Below are positions 1 through 5,702 of a stretch of 6,754 nt of DNA, in pieces (the first letter of the stretch is position 1; each line of letters begins with the position of its first letter). Source of the stretch: Candidatus Woesearchaeota archaeon (GTDB taxonomy: Archaea > Nanobdellota > Nanobdellia > Woesearchaeales > UBA10200); NCBI GenBank assembly GCA_018302185.1, contig JAGVZX010000119.1, positions 1 to 6,754 on the forward strand. The letters run 5' to 3'. The notes below the pieces were generated by a model, which was not told where the DNA came from, did not search any database, and saw only the letters and a program-made list of their open reading frames with translations. Position numbers and translations under genes: made by a program.

Positions 1-174
1 GAAAAAAAAGAACGCTCCTCTGAAATATCTGATGCCTTTATATTTTGTCAGCTCATATATTTCCTTTGTCTTAAAGTAGATCAAGAAACAGAACACCACT
101 GCAACCAGAGTGAAGCCTAGCTCTATGCCAAACATTACAGGGTCAAAATAACTCATCTGTGGAAATCCTGCCAT
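1..174 (-). CDS. Small membrane protein, N-terminal fragment (gene runs off left edge)
   Basis: This is an open frame of 58 codons from an ATG whose A is at position 174, reading leftward with no stop before the window edge. The protein begins MAGFPQMSYFDP. It has one clear hydrophobic helix at about residues 14-34 (GIELGFTLVAVVFCFLIYF), then a basic/polar stretch KTKEIYELTKYKGIRY, and then the start of another hydrophobic segment (AFFFF) cut by the edge. That pattern, a helix followed by a positive loop and a second helix, points to an integral membrane protein. I do not recognise the family and assign no function. It is divergent from the ABC-transporter operon and shares its 113-bp upstream region. 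No Shine-Dalgarno is obvious before the ATG. Confidence 0.6.
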   Translation of the reverse strand, partial: MAGFPQMSYFDPVMFGIELGFTLVAVVFCFLIYFKTKEIYELTKYKGIRYFRGAFFFF

Positions 175-230
175 AGTTGCTCACATTATTTTCAAATGAT
201 TGTTCAATTAACTTTCTAATGATTATTTCT

Positions 231-248
231 ATTTAAAGGTATATAAAA
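231..248 (+). promoter_or_regulatory. TATA-box promoter of the ABC-transporter operon
   Basis: A long A/T element (atttaaaggtatataaaa) contains a good archaeal TATA box, tatataaa at 240-247. Archaeal transcription normally starts about 25 bp downstream, near 270, which would leave a leader of only about 18 nt before the ATG at 288. No Shine-Dalgarno is seen in that leader, consistent with near-leaderless translation. This is inferred from spacing; no start site is proven. Confidence 0.6.
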
Positions 249-251
249 ACA

Positions 252-268
252 ATGGATTTCAAGTCCAT
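252..268. promoter_or_regulatory. Operator-like 17-bp palindrome between TATA box and start site
   Basis: The sequence ATGGATTTCAAGTCCAT is an odd-centred inverted repeat about C260. Seven of eight arm positions pair; only 257/263 (T/G) fails. It begins 4 bp after the TATA box and reaches the predicted transcription start. This is where archaeal dimeric helix-turn-helix repressors commonly bind to block polymerase recruitment. The regulator is not in the window. A chance palindrome of this size is possible in AT-rich DNA. Confidence 0.35.
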
Positions 269-287
269 CTTGCTTATATAGTCTCAG

Positions 288-1007
288 ATGATAAAATATT
301 TTATGAAAAAAACCGTAAAATTGAAGGATAGATCTAACAGCTCAATTATCCGCTTAGATAAAGTCTGGAAAATATATAACATGGGAGAAGTTGAAGTTGC
401 TGCATTGAAAGGCATCTCTATAAACATAAAAAGAGGGGACTTTGTCGCAATTACAGGTCCAAGCGGCTCAGGAAAATCAACCATGATGAATCTTGTAGGG
501 TGCCTAGACATTCCCACAAAAGGCGCAATCTATCTTGATGGCCATGACATCTCACAGTTGAGCGAGTCTAAGTTAGCAGGAATTAGAGGAAAGAAGATCG
601 GCTTTATTTTTCAGCAGTTTAATCTCTTGCCTACACTTACTGCACTAGAAAATGTGATGCTTCCTTTAGAATTTCAGGACATGCCTACAGAAGATGCAAG
701 GAAGATTGGTGTAAAAGTTCTTGAGATGGTAGGATTAGCAGACAGGTTAGGCCATTTTCCTTCGCAATTATCTGGCGGCCAGATGCAGAGAGTTGCTATT
801 GCAAGAGCATTGGCTATAAACCCTGAAGTCTTGTTAGCAGATGAACCTACAGGAAATCTTGACAGCAAGACAGGATTAGATGTTTTGGATATGATGAAAA
901 CCTTATGGAAGAAAGAGAACAAGACAATCATACTTATTACGCATGACATGAACATAGCATCACATGCAAATACCCAGATCAAATTGAAGGATGGATTAGT
1001 GGTTTAG
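288..1007 (+). CDS. ABC transporter ATP-binding protein, LolD/MacB type
   Basis: This 239-residue cytoplasmic nucleotide-binding subunit hydrolyses ATP to drive the MacB-like permease encoded two genes downstream. All ABC motifs are present in order: Walker A GPSGSGKST (57-65), Q-loop within FQQFN (108-112), signature LSGGQ (161-165) followed by QRVAIARAL, Walker B VLLADE (181-186) with catalytic Glu186, D-loop NLDS (190-193) and H-loop His219. The segment VEVAALKGISINIKRGDFVAITGPSGSGKS and the PTGNLDS motif are typical of the LolD/MacB/FtsE branch rather than importer ATPases. Length is normal for that branch. The ATG at 288 is taken as start, but Met6 (303) is equally possible because homology to the family begins near residue 20 and neither start has a Shine-Dalgarno. 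It opens a three-gene operon-like array on one strand. Confidence 0.93.
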   Translation: MIKYFMKKTVKLKDRSNSSIIRLDKVWKIYNMGEVEVAALKGISINIKRGDFVAITGPSGSGKSTMMNLVGCLDIPTKGAIYLDGHDISQLSESKLAGIRGKKIGFIFQQFNLLPTLTALENVMLPLEFQDMPTEDARKIGVKVLEMVGLADRLGHFPSQLSGGQMQRVAIARALAINPEVLLADEPTGNLDSKTGLDVLDMMKTLWKKENKTIILITHDMNIASHANTQIKLKDGLVV

Positions 1008-1020
1008 TTCAAATATTAAT

Positions 1021-1036
1021 AAAAAATATTTATTGG
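1021..1036 (+). promoter_or_regulatory. Possible internal TATA promoter before the Ig-fold gene
   Basis: The 93-bp gap after the ATPase gene holds an A/T element (aaaaaatatttattgg) resembling a TATA box. A start about 25 bp downstream (near 1054) would give a leader of about 45 nt that includes the strong Shine-Dalgarno at 1087-1093. The same stretch also contains a weak AT-only inverted repeat (aaatatt/aatattt). In DNA this AT-rich the call is tentative; the gene may simply be read through from the upstream promoter. Confidence 0.25.
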
Positions 1037-1100
1037 TAAGATATGATTTATTGAAAAGAAAATAGGAGATAATAATTTAAGGTTATAGGAGGTTATTAAA

Positions 1101-2465
1101 ATGAAAAAAAACATTTTATTTTTAGGATTGGTAATTTTAGCAATCAGTATTATTTTATCTGCAAATATCATATTTGCTGCAGACACACCAATACTTAAGG
1201 TTTCTTTGCTGAACCAGGATCCTGATCCTGCGCAATCTGGAGGAGAAGTTGAATTAAGATTTAAGGTTGAAAACATAGGACAGGGTACTGCAAACAGCTT
1301 TGAGCTTGAGATACTGCCACAATATCCGTTTACCTTAGTGCCTGGAGCAGAAGCTATATCTAAGCGTCCTGCGCTAAACGCATTTGAAAGCGGAGATAAT
1401 GCAGCGATAATAAAATATAGATTAAAGGTAGATGCAAATGCAGTTGAAGGGACAAATAAGGTAAAAGTCAGGTATAAATCTGCAGATACTGGAGAAAGCA
1501 CCCAGGAATTTGATGTTTCTCTCTCTTCAAAAGACAAGATTGAAATCTCAAAAGTAAGCAAGACCAAGATAGAGCCAGGCAAAGAGACAGAGATAACATT
1601 TACACTGAAAAATATCGGCACAACGCCATTGAAGAATATTGCATTTTCCTGGAGCGAAAAAAATAACCTGATACTTCCAGTTGGTTCAGACAATCAAAAA
1701 TATGTAAACACGCTCGGGATCGGAGAGAGCCAGGATTTAGTGTTTAATGTAGTAACAGGCACAGGAGTTGCTGCAGGCTTATATGCTCTTACAACAAAGA
1801 TTGAATATCAGGATAGGTCAACCACTTCAACAGTTAATTCTAATATCGGCATAGTTGTAGGCGGTGAGACAGATTTCGATATTACATTTTCAGAAAGCAG
1901 TCTTGGGCAAACTTCATTATCTGTTGCAAACATAGGCAGCAATCCTGCATTATCAGTAACTGTAAGAGTTCCTGAGCAGGATAATTTCAGGGTCCAAGGA
2001 AGCACTGCATCTATAGTCGGCAATCTTGATATGGGAGATTATACGATTGTATCCTTCCAGATTGCATCGAGAAATTTAGACAGAAACCAGAGCGCAAGGC
2101 AAGATGGTGCAAGACAAAGCAACAGAGATATATCTTCTATGACAGAGGCACAAAGAGCCCAGATGAGAGAAAGATTTGCAGGCAATAATGGTAATGCTAA
2201 TAATAAATTAAGAGTGCTGATCGAATATACAGATACAACAGGCACAAGACGTGGCATAGAAAAGGAAGTTCCGATACAGTTTAGCGGCTTGACAGCTGGC
2301 ACAGGAAGCCAATTCTCTAGAGGAACAAATTCACAGCAGCAAAGCTTCTTTAGTGATAAGAGAGTCTACATCCCGTTGATTGTATTGGCACTTGGAATTT
2401 TAGGTTATTTATTTTACAACAGAAAAGATTATGCAGGTAAATTATCTAAGCTGTTGAAAAAATAA
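1101..2465 (+). CDS. Secreted, membrane-anchored Ig-fold (S-layer/CARDB/NEW3-like) protein of the ABC-transporter operon
   Basis: This 454-residue protein starts with a signal peptide (MKKN, hydrophobic core about 5-25, likely cleavage after FAA at 25-27). It ends with a transmembrane helix (about 422-439, YIPLIVLALGILGYLFY) and a lysine-rich cytoplasmic tail, so nearly the whole chain lies outside the cell. At least three beta-sandwich repeats can be seen. Each has an N-x-G-like strand motif: VENIGQGTANSFELEI (57-71), LKNIGTTPLKNIAFSW (169-184) and VANIGSNPALSVTV (275-288). These are typical of CARDB/NEW3 domains in archaeal COG1361 'S-layer domain' proteins. A hydrophilic Q/R/N-rich segment (323-368) interrupts the last sandwich, which resumes at LRVLIEYTDTTG. 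AGGAGGT at 1087-1093, 7 nt from the ATG, fixes the start. Its place between ATPase and permease suggests an extracytoplasmic adaptor or substrate-binding role; that is inference. Confidence is high in architecture and low in function. Confidence 0.85.
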   Translation: MKKNILFLGLVILAISIILSANIIFAADTPILKVSLLNQDPDPAQSGGEVELRFKVENIGQGTANSFELEILPQYPFTLVPGAEAISKRPALNAFESGDNAAIIKYRLKVDANAVEGTNKVKVRYKSADTGESTQEFDVSLSSKDKIEISKVSKTKIEPGKETEITFTLKNIGTTPLKNIAFSWSEKNNLILPVGSDNQKYVNTLGIGESQDLVFNVVTGTGVAAGLYALTTKIEYQDRSTTSTVNSNIGIVVGGETDFDITFSESSLGQTSLSVANIGSNPALSVTVRVPEQDNFRVQGSTASIVGNLDMGDYTIVSFQIASRNLDRNQSARQDGARQSNRDISSMTEAQRAQMRERFAGNNGNANNKLRVLIEYTDTTGTRRGIEKEVPIQFSGLTAGTGSQFSRGTNSQQQSFFSDKRVYIPLIVLALGILGYLFYNRKDYAGKLSKLLKK

Positions 2466-2489
2466 AGAGCTGGCCTATTAGGAAAAAAC

Positions 2490-3755
2490 ATGAGACTCGC
2501 AAAATCACTTAAGCATGCATTGAATATATTATTGCACAGCAAGCTTAGAAGCTGGCTCACTATAATCGGCATAGTATTAGGCGTGGCTGCAGTTGTTTCT
2601 ATTGTATCAATCGGCCAAGGATTGCAGCAAAATGTTCAGAACAGGCTAGGAGGATTAGGTGCAGATATTTTGACAATTTCTCCAGGCGGTGGAAGAGCAG
2701 CTGCAGGATTTAGAGGAAGCTTTGGCGGAGGAGGAGGAGCAAGTGGAAGTGGAACAACAACAACTTCCACTACATCAAAAAATCTGACCATCAAAGATAT
2801 CCAAATTTTAAAACTCATCAATGGCGTCAAATATATCCAGGGCATTGTCTCAGGACGAGGAGAGACTTATTACCTGAGCGAAAAAGCAACAATTTCTGTT
2901 GATGGTGTAGATCCTTTGGTCTGGAAAGACATGACTACTTCAGAGATTGCAGAAGGAAGGATGCTTGGTCCTTCAGATTATGGTGTTGTAGTAGTAGGCA
3001 ACAGAGTTGGAAAAAATACTTTCAAGCAGCCATTGGCATTGAACAGGATACTTACAATTGAAGGCAAAGCTTTTAAGATTGTTGGCATCATAAAAGAAGC
3101 AGGAGGCGGTGATGATAATAAAATAATAATGCAGATTGCAGCTGCTAGAGATACATTAGATGATAAAGGCGGAGATAACTTTGATTCTATTATTATCAAG
3201 ACCATTAACCCAAATTATGTTGATACAGTTATGGCAGAAGCAGATTCTAAATTGATGATTTCAAGGCATCTTACTTCAAAGAGAAAAGACTTCAGGATAA
3301 ACTCAGCAAAAGCAACACAGGAAAGGTTGGCAGACATAACAAATACATTAACACTATTTCTTGGCGCAATTGCTGCAGTTTCATTGCTTGTAGGCGCAGT
3401 CGGCATAGCAAACACAATGTTCACTTCTGTACTTGAGAAGACAAAAGAGATTGGCATAATGAAAGCCATCGGCGCAAAAAATAGGGACATTATGTTGATA
3501 TTCTTATTTAATGCTGGGTTTGTCGGATTAGTAGGGGGTCTTATCGGAATAGGCCTAGGAAGCATTGTCTCTGCGCTTCTGCCAAACATAGGATTAAGGC
3601 TGATGGGCAATGGTGGCGCAATCTCCACAGTTATCAAGCCAAGTCTCTTGATATATTCAATGATACTGTCAATTGCAATAGGCATGATCGCTGGTGTCAT
3701 TCCTGCATACAGAGCTTCAAAGTTAAGACCAGTAGATGCTTTAAGATACGAGTGA
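2490..3755 (+). CDS. ABC transporter permease, MacB/FtsX family
   Basis: This 421-residue membrane subunit has the standard MacB topology. TM1 is at about 20-43 (RSWLTIIGIVLGVAAVVSIV). A large extracytoplasmic MacB_PCD domain spans about 44-284. Three C-terminal helices at about 286-311, 335-364 and 385-405 form the FtsX domain. Family signatures are clear: the N-terminal LRSWLTIIGIVLGVA motif, the coupling segment LEKTKEIGIMKAIGAKNRDI (315-334), and the terminal PAYRASKLRPVDALRYE, where the family usually reads P-A-x-x-A-s-x-l-x-P-x-x-A-L-R-y-E. MacB-type transporters use ATP hydrolysis in the cytoplasm to move the extracytoplasmic domains rather than to pass substrate through the membrane. 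A Gly/Ser/Thr-rich low-complexity stretch (65-97) just after TM1 is unusual. The gene lies 24 nt after the Ig-fold gene with only a weak Shine-Dalgarno (tagga), suggesting co-transcription. Length matches the family. Confidence 0.92.
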   Translation: MRLAKSLKHALNILLHSKLRSWLTIIGIVLGVAAVVSIVSIGQGLQQNVQNRLGGLGADILTISPGGGRAAAGFRGSFGGGGGASGSGTTTTSTTSKNLTIKDIQILKLINGVKYIQGIVSGRGETYYLSEKATISVDGVDPLVWKDMTTSEIAEGRMLGPSDYGVVVVGNRVGKNTFKQPLALNRILTIEGKAFKIVGIIKEAGGGDDNKIIMQIAAARDTLDDKGGDNFDSIIIKTINPNYVDTVMAEADSKLMISRHLTSKRKDFRINSAKATQERLADITNTLTLFLGAIAAVSLLVGAVGIANTMFTSVLEKTKEIGIMKAIGAKNRDIMLIFLFNAGFVGLVGGLIGIGLGSIVSALLPNIGLRLMGNGGAISTVIKPSLLIYSMILSIAIGMIAGVIPAYRASKLRPVDALRYE

Positions 3756-3802
3756 AATTAATAAAAAGATCCAAGAGATATTACATCATCCGTCATATTT
3801 TC

Positions 3803-3861
3803 CCCACCTGCAGCAGAATGTTTCGATACAACTCACCACTTTTATTTCTGCTGCGGGTGGG
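3803..3861. repeat. GC-rich 16-bp stem-loop downstream of the permease gene
   Basis: Arms 3803-3818 and 3846-3861 (cccacctgcagcagaa / ttctgctgcgggtggg) pair over 16 positions with a single T-G wobble at 3809/3855, enclosing a 27-nt loop. It is strikingly GC-rich compared with its surroundings and lies 47 bp after the permease stop and 55 bp before the L10e TATA element. A moderately T-rich stretch (ttatttctt) follows on the plus strand. It could stabilise or process the 3' end of the operon mRNA, act as a terminator, or be a small RNA or short inverted-repeat element. Archaeal termination normally needs only T-runs, so a hairpin terminator is not the default reading. Confidence 0.6.
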
Positions 3862-3914
3862 ATTATTTCTTAGATACTCGCCAAAAACAACAGAAAAACC
3901 CTATCAAAACAGCA

Positions 3915-3926
3915 ATATTTAAAAAC
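3915..3926 (+). promoter_or_regulatory. TATA-box promoter of the L10e gene
   Basis: The element atatttaaaaac holds the core atttaaaa (3917-3924). The predicted start about 25 bp downstream (near 3945) gives a leader of about 40 nt that includes the AGGTGA Shine-Dalgarno. An 11-bp palindrome, AACCATAGGTT (3927-3937), sits immediately after the TATA core and could be an operator, though a strongly expressed ribosomal gene need not have one. Confidence 0.5.
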
Positions 3927-3973
3927 AACCATAGGTTTTTGGAGTTATAAGAGTATATCTTAGGTTAAAATAA

Positions 3974-3979
3974 AGGTGA
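3974..3979 (+). promoter_or_regulatory. Shine-Dalgarno that fixes the L10e start at a non-ATG codon
   Basis: AGGTGA pairs with the archaeal 16S tail (TCACCT). It ends 6 nt before the ATC codon at 3986, an ideal distance. Its own TGA (3977-3979) is an in-frame stop for the L10e frame, so translation cannot begin further upstream. The next in-frame ATG is 123 nt beyond and would have no such signal. Confidence 0.7.
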
Positions 3980-3985
3980 ATCAAA

Positions 3986-4513
3986 ATCGCAAAGCTAAGA
4001 AAATTCAACGCATATAGAAGATTAGAACGTCCTTATACTAGAGTAAGTAAGTATAGAAAGAAGAATTTCATCAAAGCAAACCCTGCTATAACAATAGCTA
4101 GATTTGTTATGGGAGAGCAAAGAACAGACTATCAATATACTCTTAACTTATTGTCAAAAGAAGATTTACAGATCCGCGCAAATGCTTTTGAGAGCGCAAG
4201 ACAGACTTCTAACAAAGTAATGGAAGAAGTGCTTGGAAAAGCAGGCTATTTCATCCAGATAAGAAAATATCCACATCATATTCTAAGAGAGAATCCATTA
4301 GCTTCTGGCGCAGGCGCAGATAGAATGAGCACAGGTATGGCTGGCGCATTTGGAAATCCAATAGGCCATGCTGCACAAGTAAGACGAGGAGAAGCATTAT
4401 TTACTGTCAAAGTTAATAAAAAAGATTTAGAGCTTGCAAAAAAAGCATTGCATAGGGCAGCTTACAAGCTTCCAAAATCTTGCTTCATTGAAGTAGTTGA
4501 GAATAAGAAGTGA
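3986..4513 (+). CDS. rpl10e: Large-subunit ribosomal protein L10e (uL16), apparent ATC start
   Basis: The product is a universal 50S protein of the archaeal/eukaryotic L10e form, which sits near the peptidyl-transferase centre and the 5S rRNA region. From 3986 the frame reads (M)AKLRKFNAYRRLERPYTR, then KANPAITIARFVMG, KYPHHILRENP and the loop GAGADRMSTGMAGAFGNP (about 108-125). These are hallmark family segments, and the 175-residue length is normal. The first in-frame ATG (4109) would remove 41 conserved residues and is rejected as the start. The position of the expected Met holds ATC, with AGGTGA 6 nt upstream and a stop just before it. Either this gene uses a near-cognate AUC start or a G-to-C error or mutation changed ATG. 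It has its own promoter and is convergent with the gene at 4775-5596. Confidence 0.93.
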   Translation: MAKLRKFNAYRRLERPYTRVSKYRKKNFIKANPAITIARFVMGEQRTDYQYTLNLLSKEDLQIRANAFESARQTSNKVMEEVLGKAGYFIQIRKYPHHILRENPLASGAGADRMSTGMAGAFGNPIGHAAQVRRGEALFTVKVNKKDLELAKKALHRAAYKLPKSCFIEVVENKK

Positions 4514-4530
4514 AGAATACCTCAGTCACA

Positions 4531-4726
4531 TAAAAAGTGGCGACAACCAATTTTTGCGAGCACAATGCCATTAACACTGCCAGGTAGGGTCGGGCAATGC
4601 CAGCTATTTTCTAAAAATTGATAGATGGAATAATTCATCTATTAACATAGATATTTGACACAACGTAGAGGAGACACAACCTATCAAGATTCTAAACAAG
4701 TGCTCGCAGGCTGTCGCCACTTTTTA
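4531..4726. mobile_element. 196-bp inverted-repeat element: MITE-like insertion or folded RNA
   Basis: The ends are perfect 15-bp inverted repeats (TAAAAAGTGGCGACA at 4531-4545, its complement at 4712-4726), each with TA at the outer edge. Inside them a second perfect 8-bp pair, GCGAGCAC (4556-4563) with GTGCTCGC (4700-4707), is offset by unequal spacers of 10 and 4 nt. The centre holds a 12-bp hairpin (4618-4645, ATAA loop) and two copies of caatgcca (4563-4570, 4595-4602). No open reading frame with coding character is present. Terminal inverted repeats with TA edges recall miniature elements of the Tc1/IS630 type. Nested helices closed by A5/T5 would equally fit a structured RNA ending at the T-run. 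It occupies most of the gap between two convergent genes, a tolerated site for insertions. No transposase is nearby, and no known RNA family was recognised. Confidence 0.55.
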
Positions 4727-4741
4727 ATCTGTAAAGATTAA
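4724..4741. terminator. Possible bidirectional terminator hairpin
   Basis: TTAATCT-GTAA-AGATTAA forms a 7-bp AT-rich hairpin between the convergent L10e gene and the leftward gene. A T5 run (4721-4725) precedes it on the plus strand. The T-run is the more likely functional part in an archaeon. It partly overlaps the right end of the inverted-repeat element. Confidence 0.3.
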
Positions 4742-4774
4742 GTCGACTCGAAAGTAAAGAATTATGTGTTTAGC

Positions 4775-5596
4775 TCAACTTTTGTTAGAATCATACAACT
4801 GTTTGTAAGTGCTTAAGACCTTAAGCATTAGCGTATTTTCTGCATCTGAAATTGGTTTTGGATTATCCCTAGCAAATCTTTTTGTGAGAGTTAAACATTC
4901 TCCTTTACTCCAGTAACTATCTATCATAAAGTTAAGCGCTTCAGCTATCCCAAGAAACTCAAGACATGGATAAAAGGGTTTGCTCCAGTATGTTCTTTTT
5001 TCCCTATTAACCACTGATCTTTCATCAAACTCATCAAAATTCATTGATGGTTCTGCTACTTTAACTTCCCAAATTTCTACATAAATCCTTCCTTCTGTAT
5101 GAGGCGGATCAGCACTTAGATAAAATTCAGTATAGCCTGCCTCAGGCTCTTGTTTAGGCACAATCCGTTTTACGACCTTATGCTCGTATCCTTCAGGCAG
5201 CTTATTCGTAAGTTTTTCTAAATCTATTTCAGTACAGCTGGTTCTTCGCGCTGTTGTAAAACGTTCTTTTGCCTGCCTGAATTCCTCATCACTCAGTAAG
5301 CAAGAAGCTATGTCATCTGGTATTTTGATATAATCATCATTGGTATAATAATCAAGATCATCTACATCACGAAGAACCCACCCTGCATATACTGCTCGGT
5401 GTTCGTTATCAATATGCCCGAGAATAGTGGAGCCTTCACGTCTAATGGCATAAATATCATTATCTTTCTTGAATACAAATCCATCAGGAAGACCCTCACC
5501 AGTTACAGGTATGCTTTCATGTGCCAAGGCATCAGTAACTCTAAAAAATTCACTGCTGCATACATCGCAGATAAAAGTATTGCTTTGTCTTGCCAT
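4775..5596 (-). CDS. Hypothetical acidic protein with CxxC zinc-ribbon-like N-terminus
   Basis: This 273-residue protein matches no family I recognise. Its N-terminus FICDVCSSEFFRVTDALAHE holds Cys10 and Cys13 in a CxxC knuckle followed by His26; with His61/His66 or another ligand it could bind one zinc ion. A beta-rich stretch follows (LPDGFVFKKDNDIYAIRREGSTILGHI, 36-62), then an acidic segment (VDDLDYYTNDDYIKIPDD, 78-95). A second part (about 140-235) is rich in aromatic residues and contains EIWEVKV and YWSKPFYPCLEFLGIAEALNFMI. The C-terminus is helical. No signal peptide or membrane helix is present, so it should be cytoplasmic. The ATG at 5596 is preceded by a TATA box about 24 bp upstream and no Shine-Dalgarno, so the mRNA is probably leaderless. 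That promoter lies in the 100-bp repeat. Confidence 0.75.
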   Translation of the reverse strand: MARQSNTFICDVCSSEFFRVTDALAHESIPVTGEGLPDGFVFKKDNDIYAIRREGSTILGHIDNEHRAVYAGWVLRDVDDLDYYTNDDYIKIPDDIASCLLSDEEFRQAKERFTTARRTSCTEIDLEKLTNKLPEGYEHKVVKRIVPKQEPEAGYTEFYLSADPPHTEGRIYVEIWEVKVAEPSMNFDEFDERSVVNREKRTYWSKPFYPCLEFLGIAEALNFMIDSYWSKGECLTLTKRFARDNPKPISDAENTLMLKVLSTYKQLYDSNKS

Positions 5597-5615
5597 AATC
5601 AGTAAATATTTTTCT

Positions 5616-5623
5616 TATTTAAA
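5616..5623 (-). promoter_or_regulatory. TATA box of the leftward hypothetical gene
   Basis: Read leftward, a CGAAAAAAC BRE-like element precedes TTTAAATA, centred about 24 bp upstream of the ATG at 5596. That spacing places the transcription start at or next to the start codon, predicting a leaderless mRNA. The site lies inside the 100-bp repeat, so an orphan copy also exists at 6192-6199 with no leftward gene behind it. Confidence 0.5.
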
Positions 5624-5652
5624 TGTTTTTTCGAAATATTATCAATCAAAAG

Positions 5653-5661
5653 CTATATATA
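5653..5661 (+). promoter_or_regulatory. TATA box driving ccdA (copy 1 of repeat)
   Basis: ctatatata after a purine-rich aaaag stretch forms a good TATA box. The predicted start near 5682 leaves a leader of about 20 nt containing AGGAGG at 5692-5697. Confidence 0.5.
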
Positions 5662-5702
5662 CTTCCATAACTAAAACATGGTAGCTAAATGAGGAGGAAT
5701 AG

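Noticed and set aside
3215..3700. 161-codon leftward reading frame opposite the permease
   Set aside because: It is a shadow of the MacB-family coding sequence; the proline/isoleucine-rich product matches nothing and has no promoter or Shine-Dalgarno.
3976..4015. GTG at 3976 as an alternative start for L10e
   Set aside because: It is in a different frame (reads VNQNRKAKKIQRI then stop), and the bases are part of the Shine-Dalgarno itself.
4109..4513. L10e starting at the first in-frame ATG (4109)
   Set aside because: This would discard 41 residues of conserved L10e sequence (AKLRKFNAYRRLERPYTR and on), and there is no Shine-Dalgarno before it. The frame is open back to 3980.
4590..4606. TPP-riboswitch-like string (gcaatgccagc) inside the inverted-repeat element
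   Set aside because: The CTGAGA box and the 5' GGGGTGC element are absent, and the position is downstream of a ribosomal gene, not upstream of thiamine genes.
4532..4725. RNase P RNA or SRP RNA
   Set aside because: Paired ends fit superficially, but the RNase P core (GAGGAAAGUC, ACAGAA) and the SRP helix 8 loop motifs are missing on both strands, and the length is short for archaeal SRP RNA.
5469..5684. Plus-strand reading frames antisense to the hypothetical gene and entering copy 1 of the repeat (5399-5605 and 5469-5684)
   Set aside because: They lack a ribosome site and family resemblance. The C-terminal match to the ccdA tail comes only from the shared 100-bp repeat.
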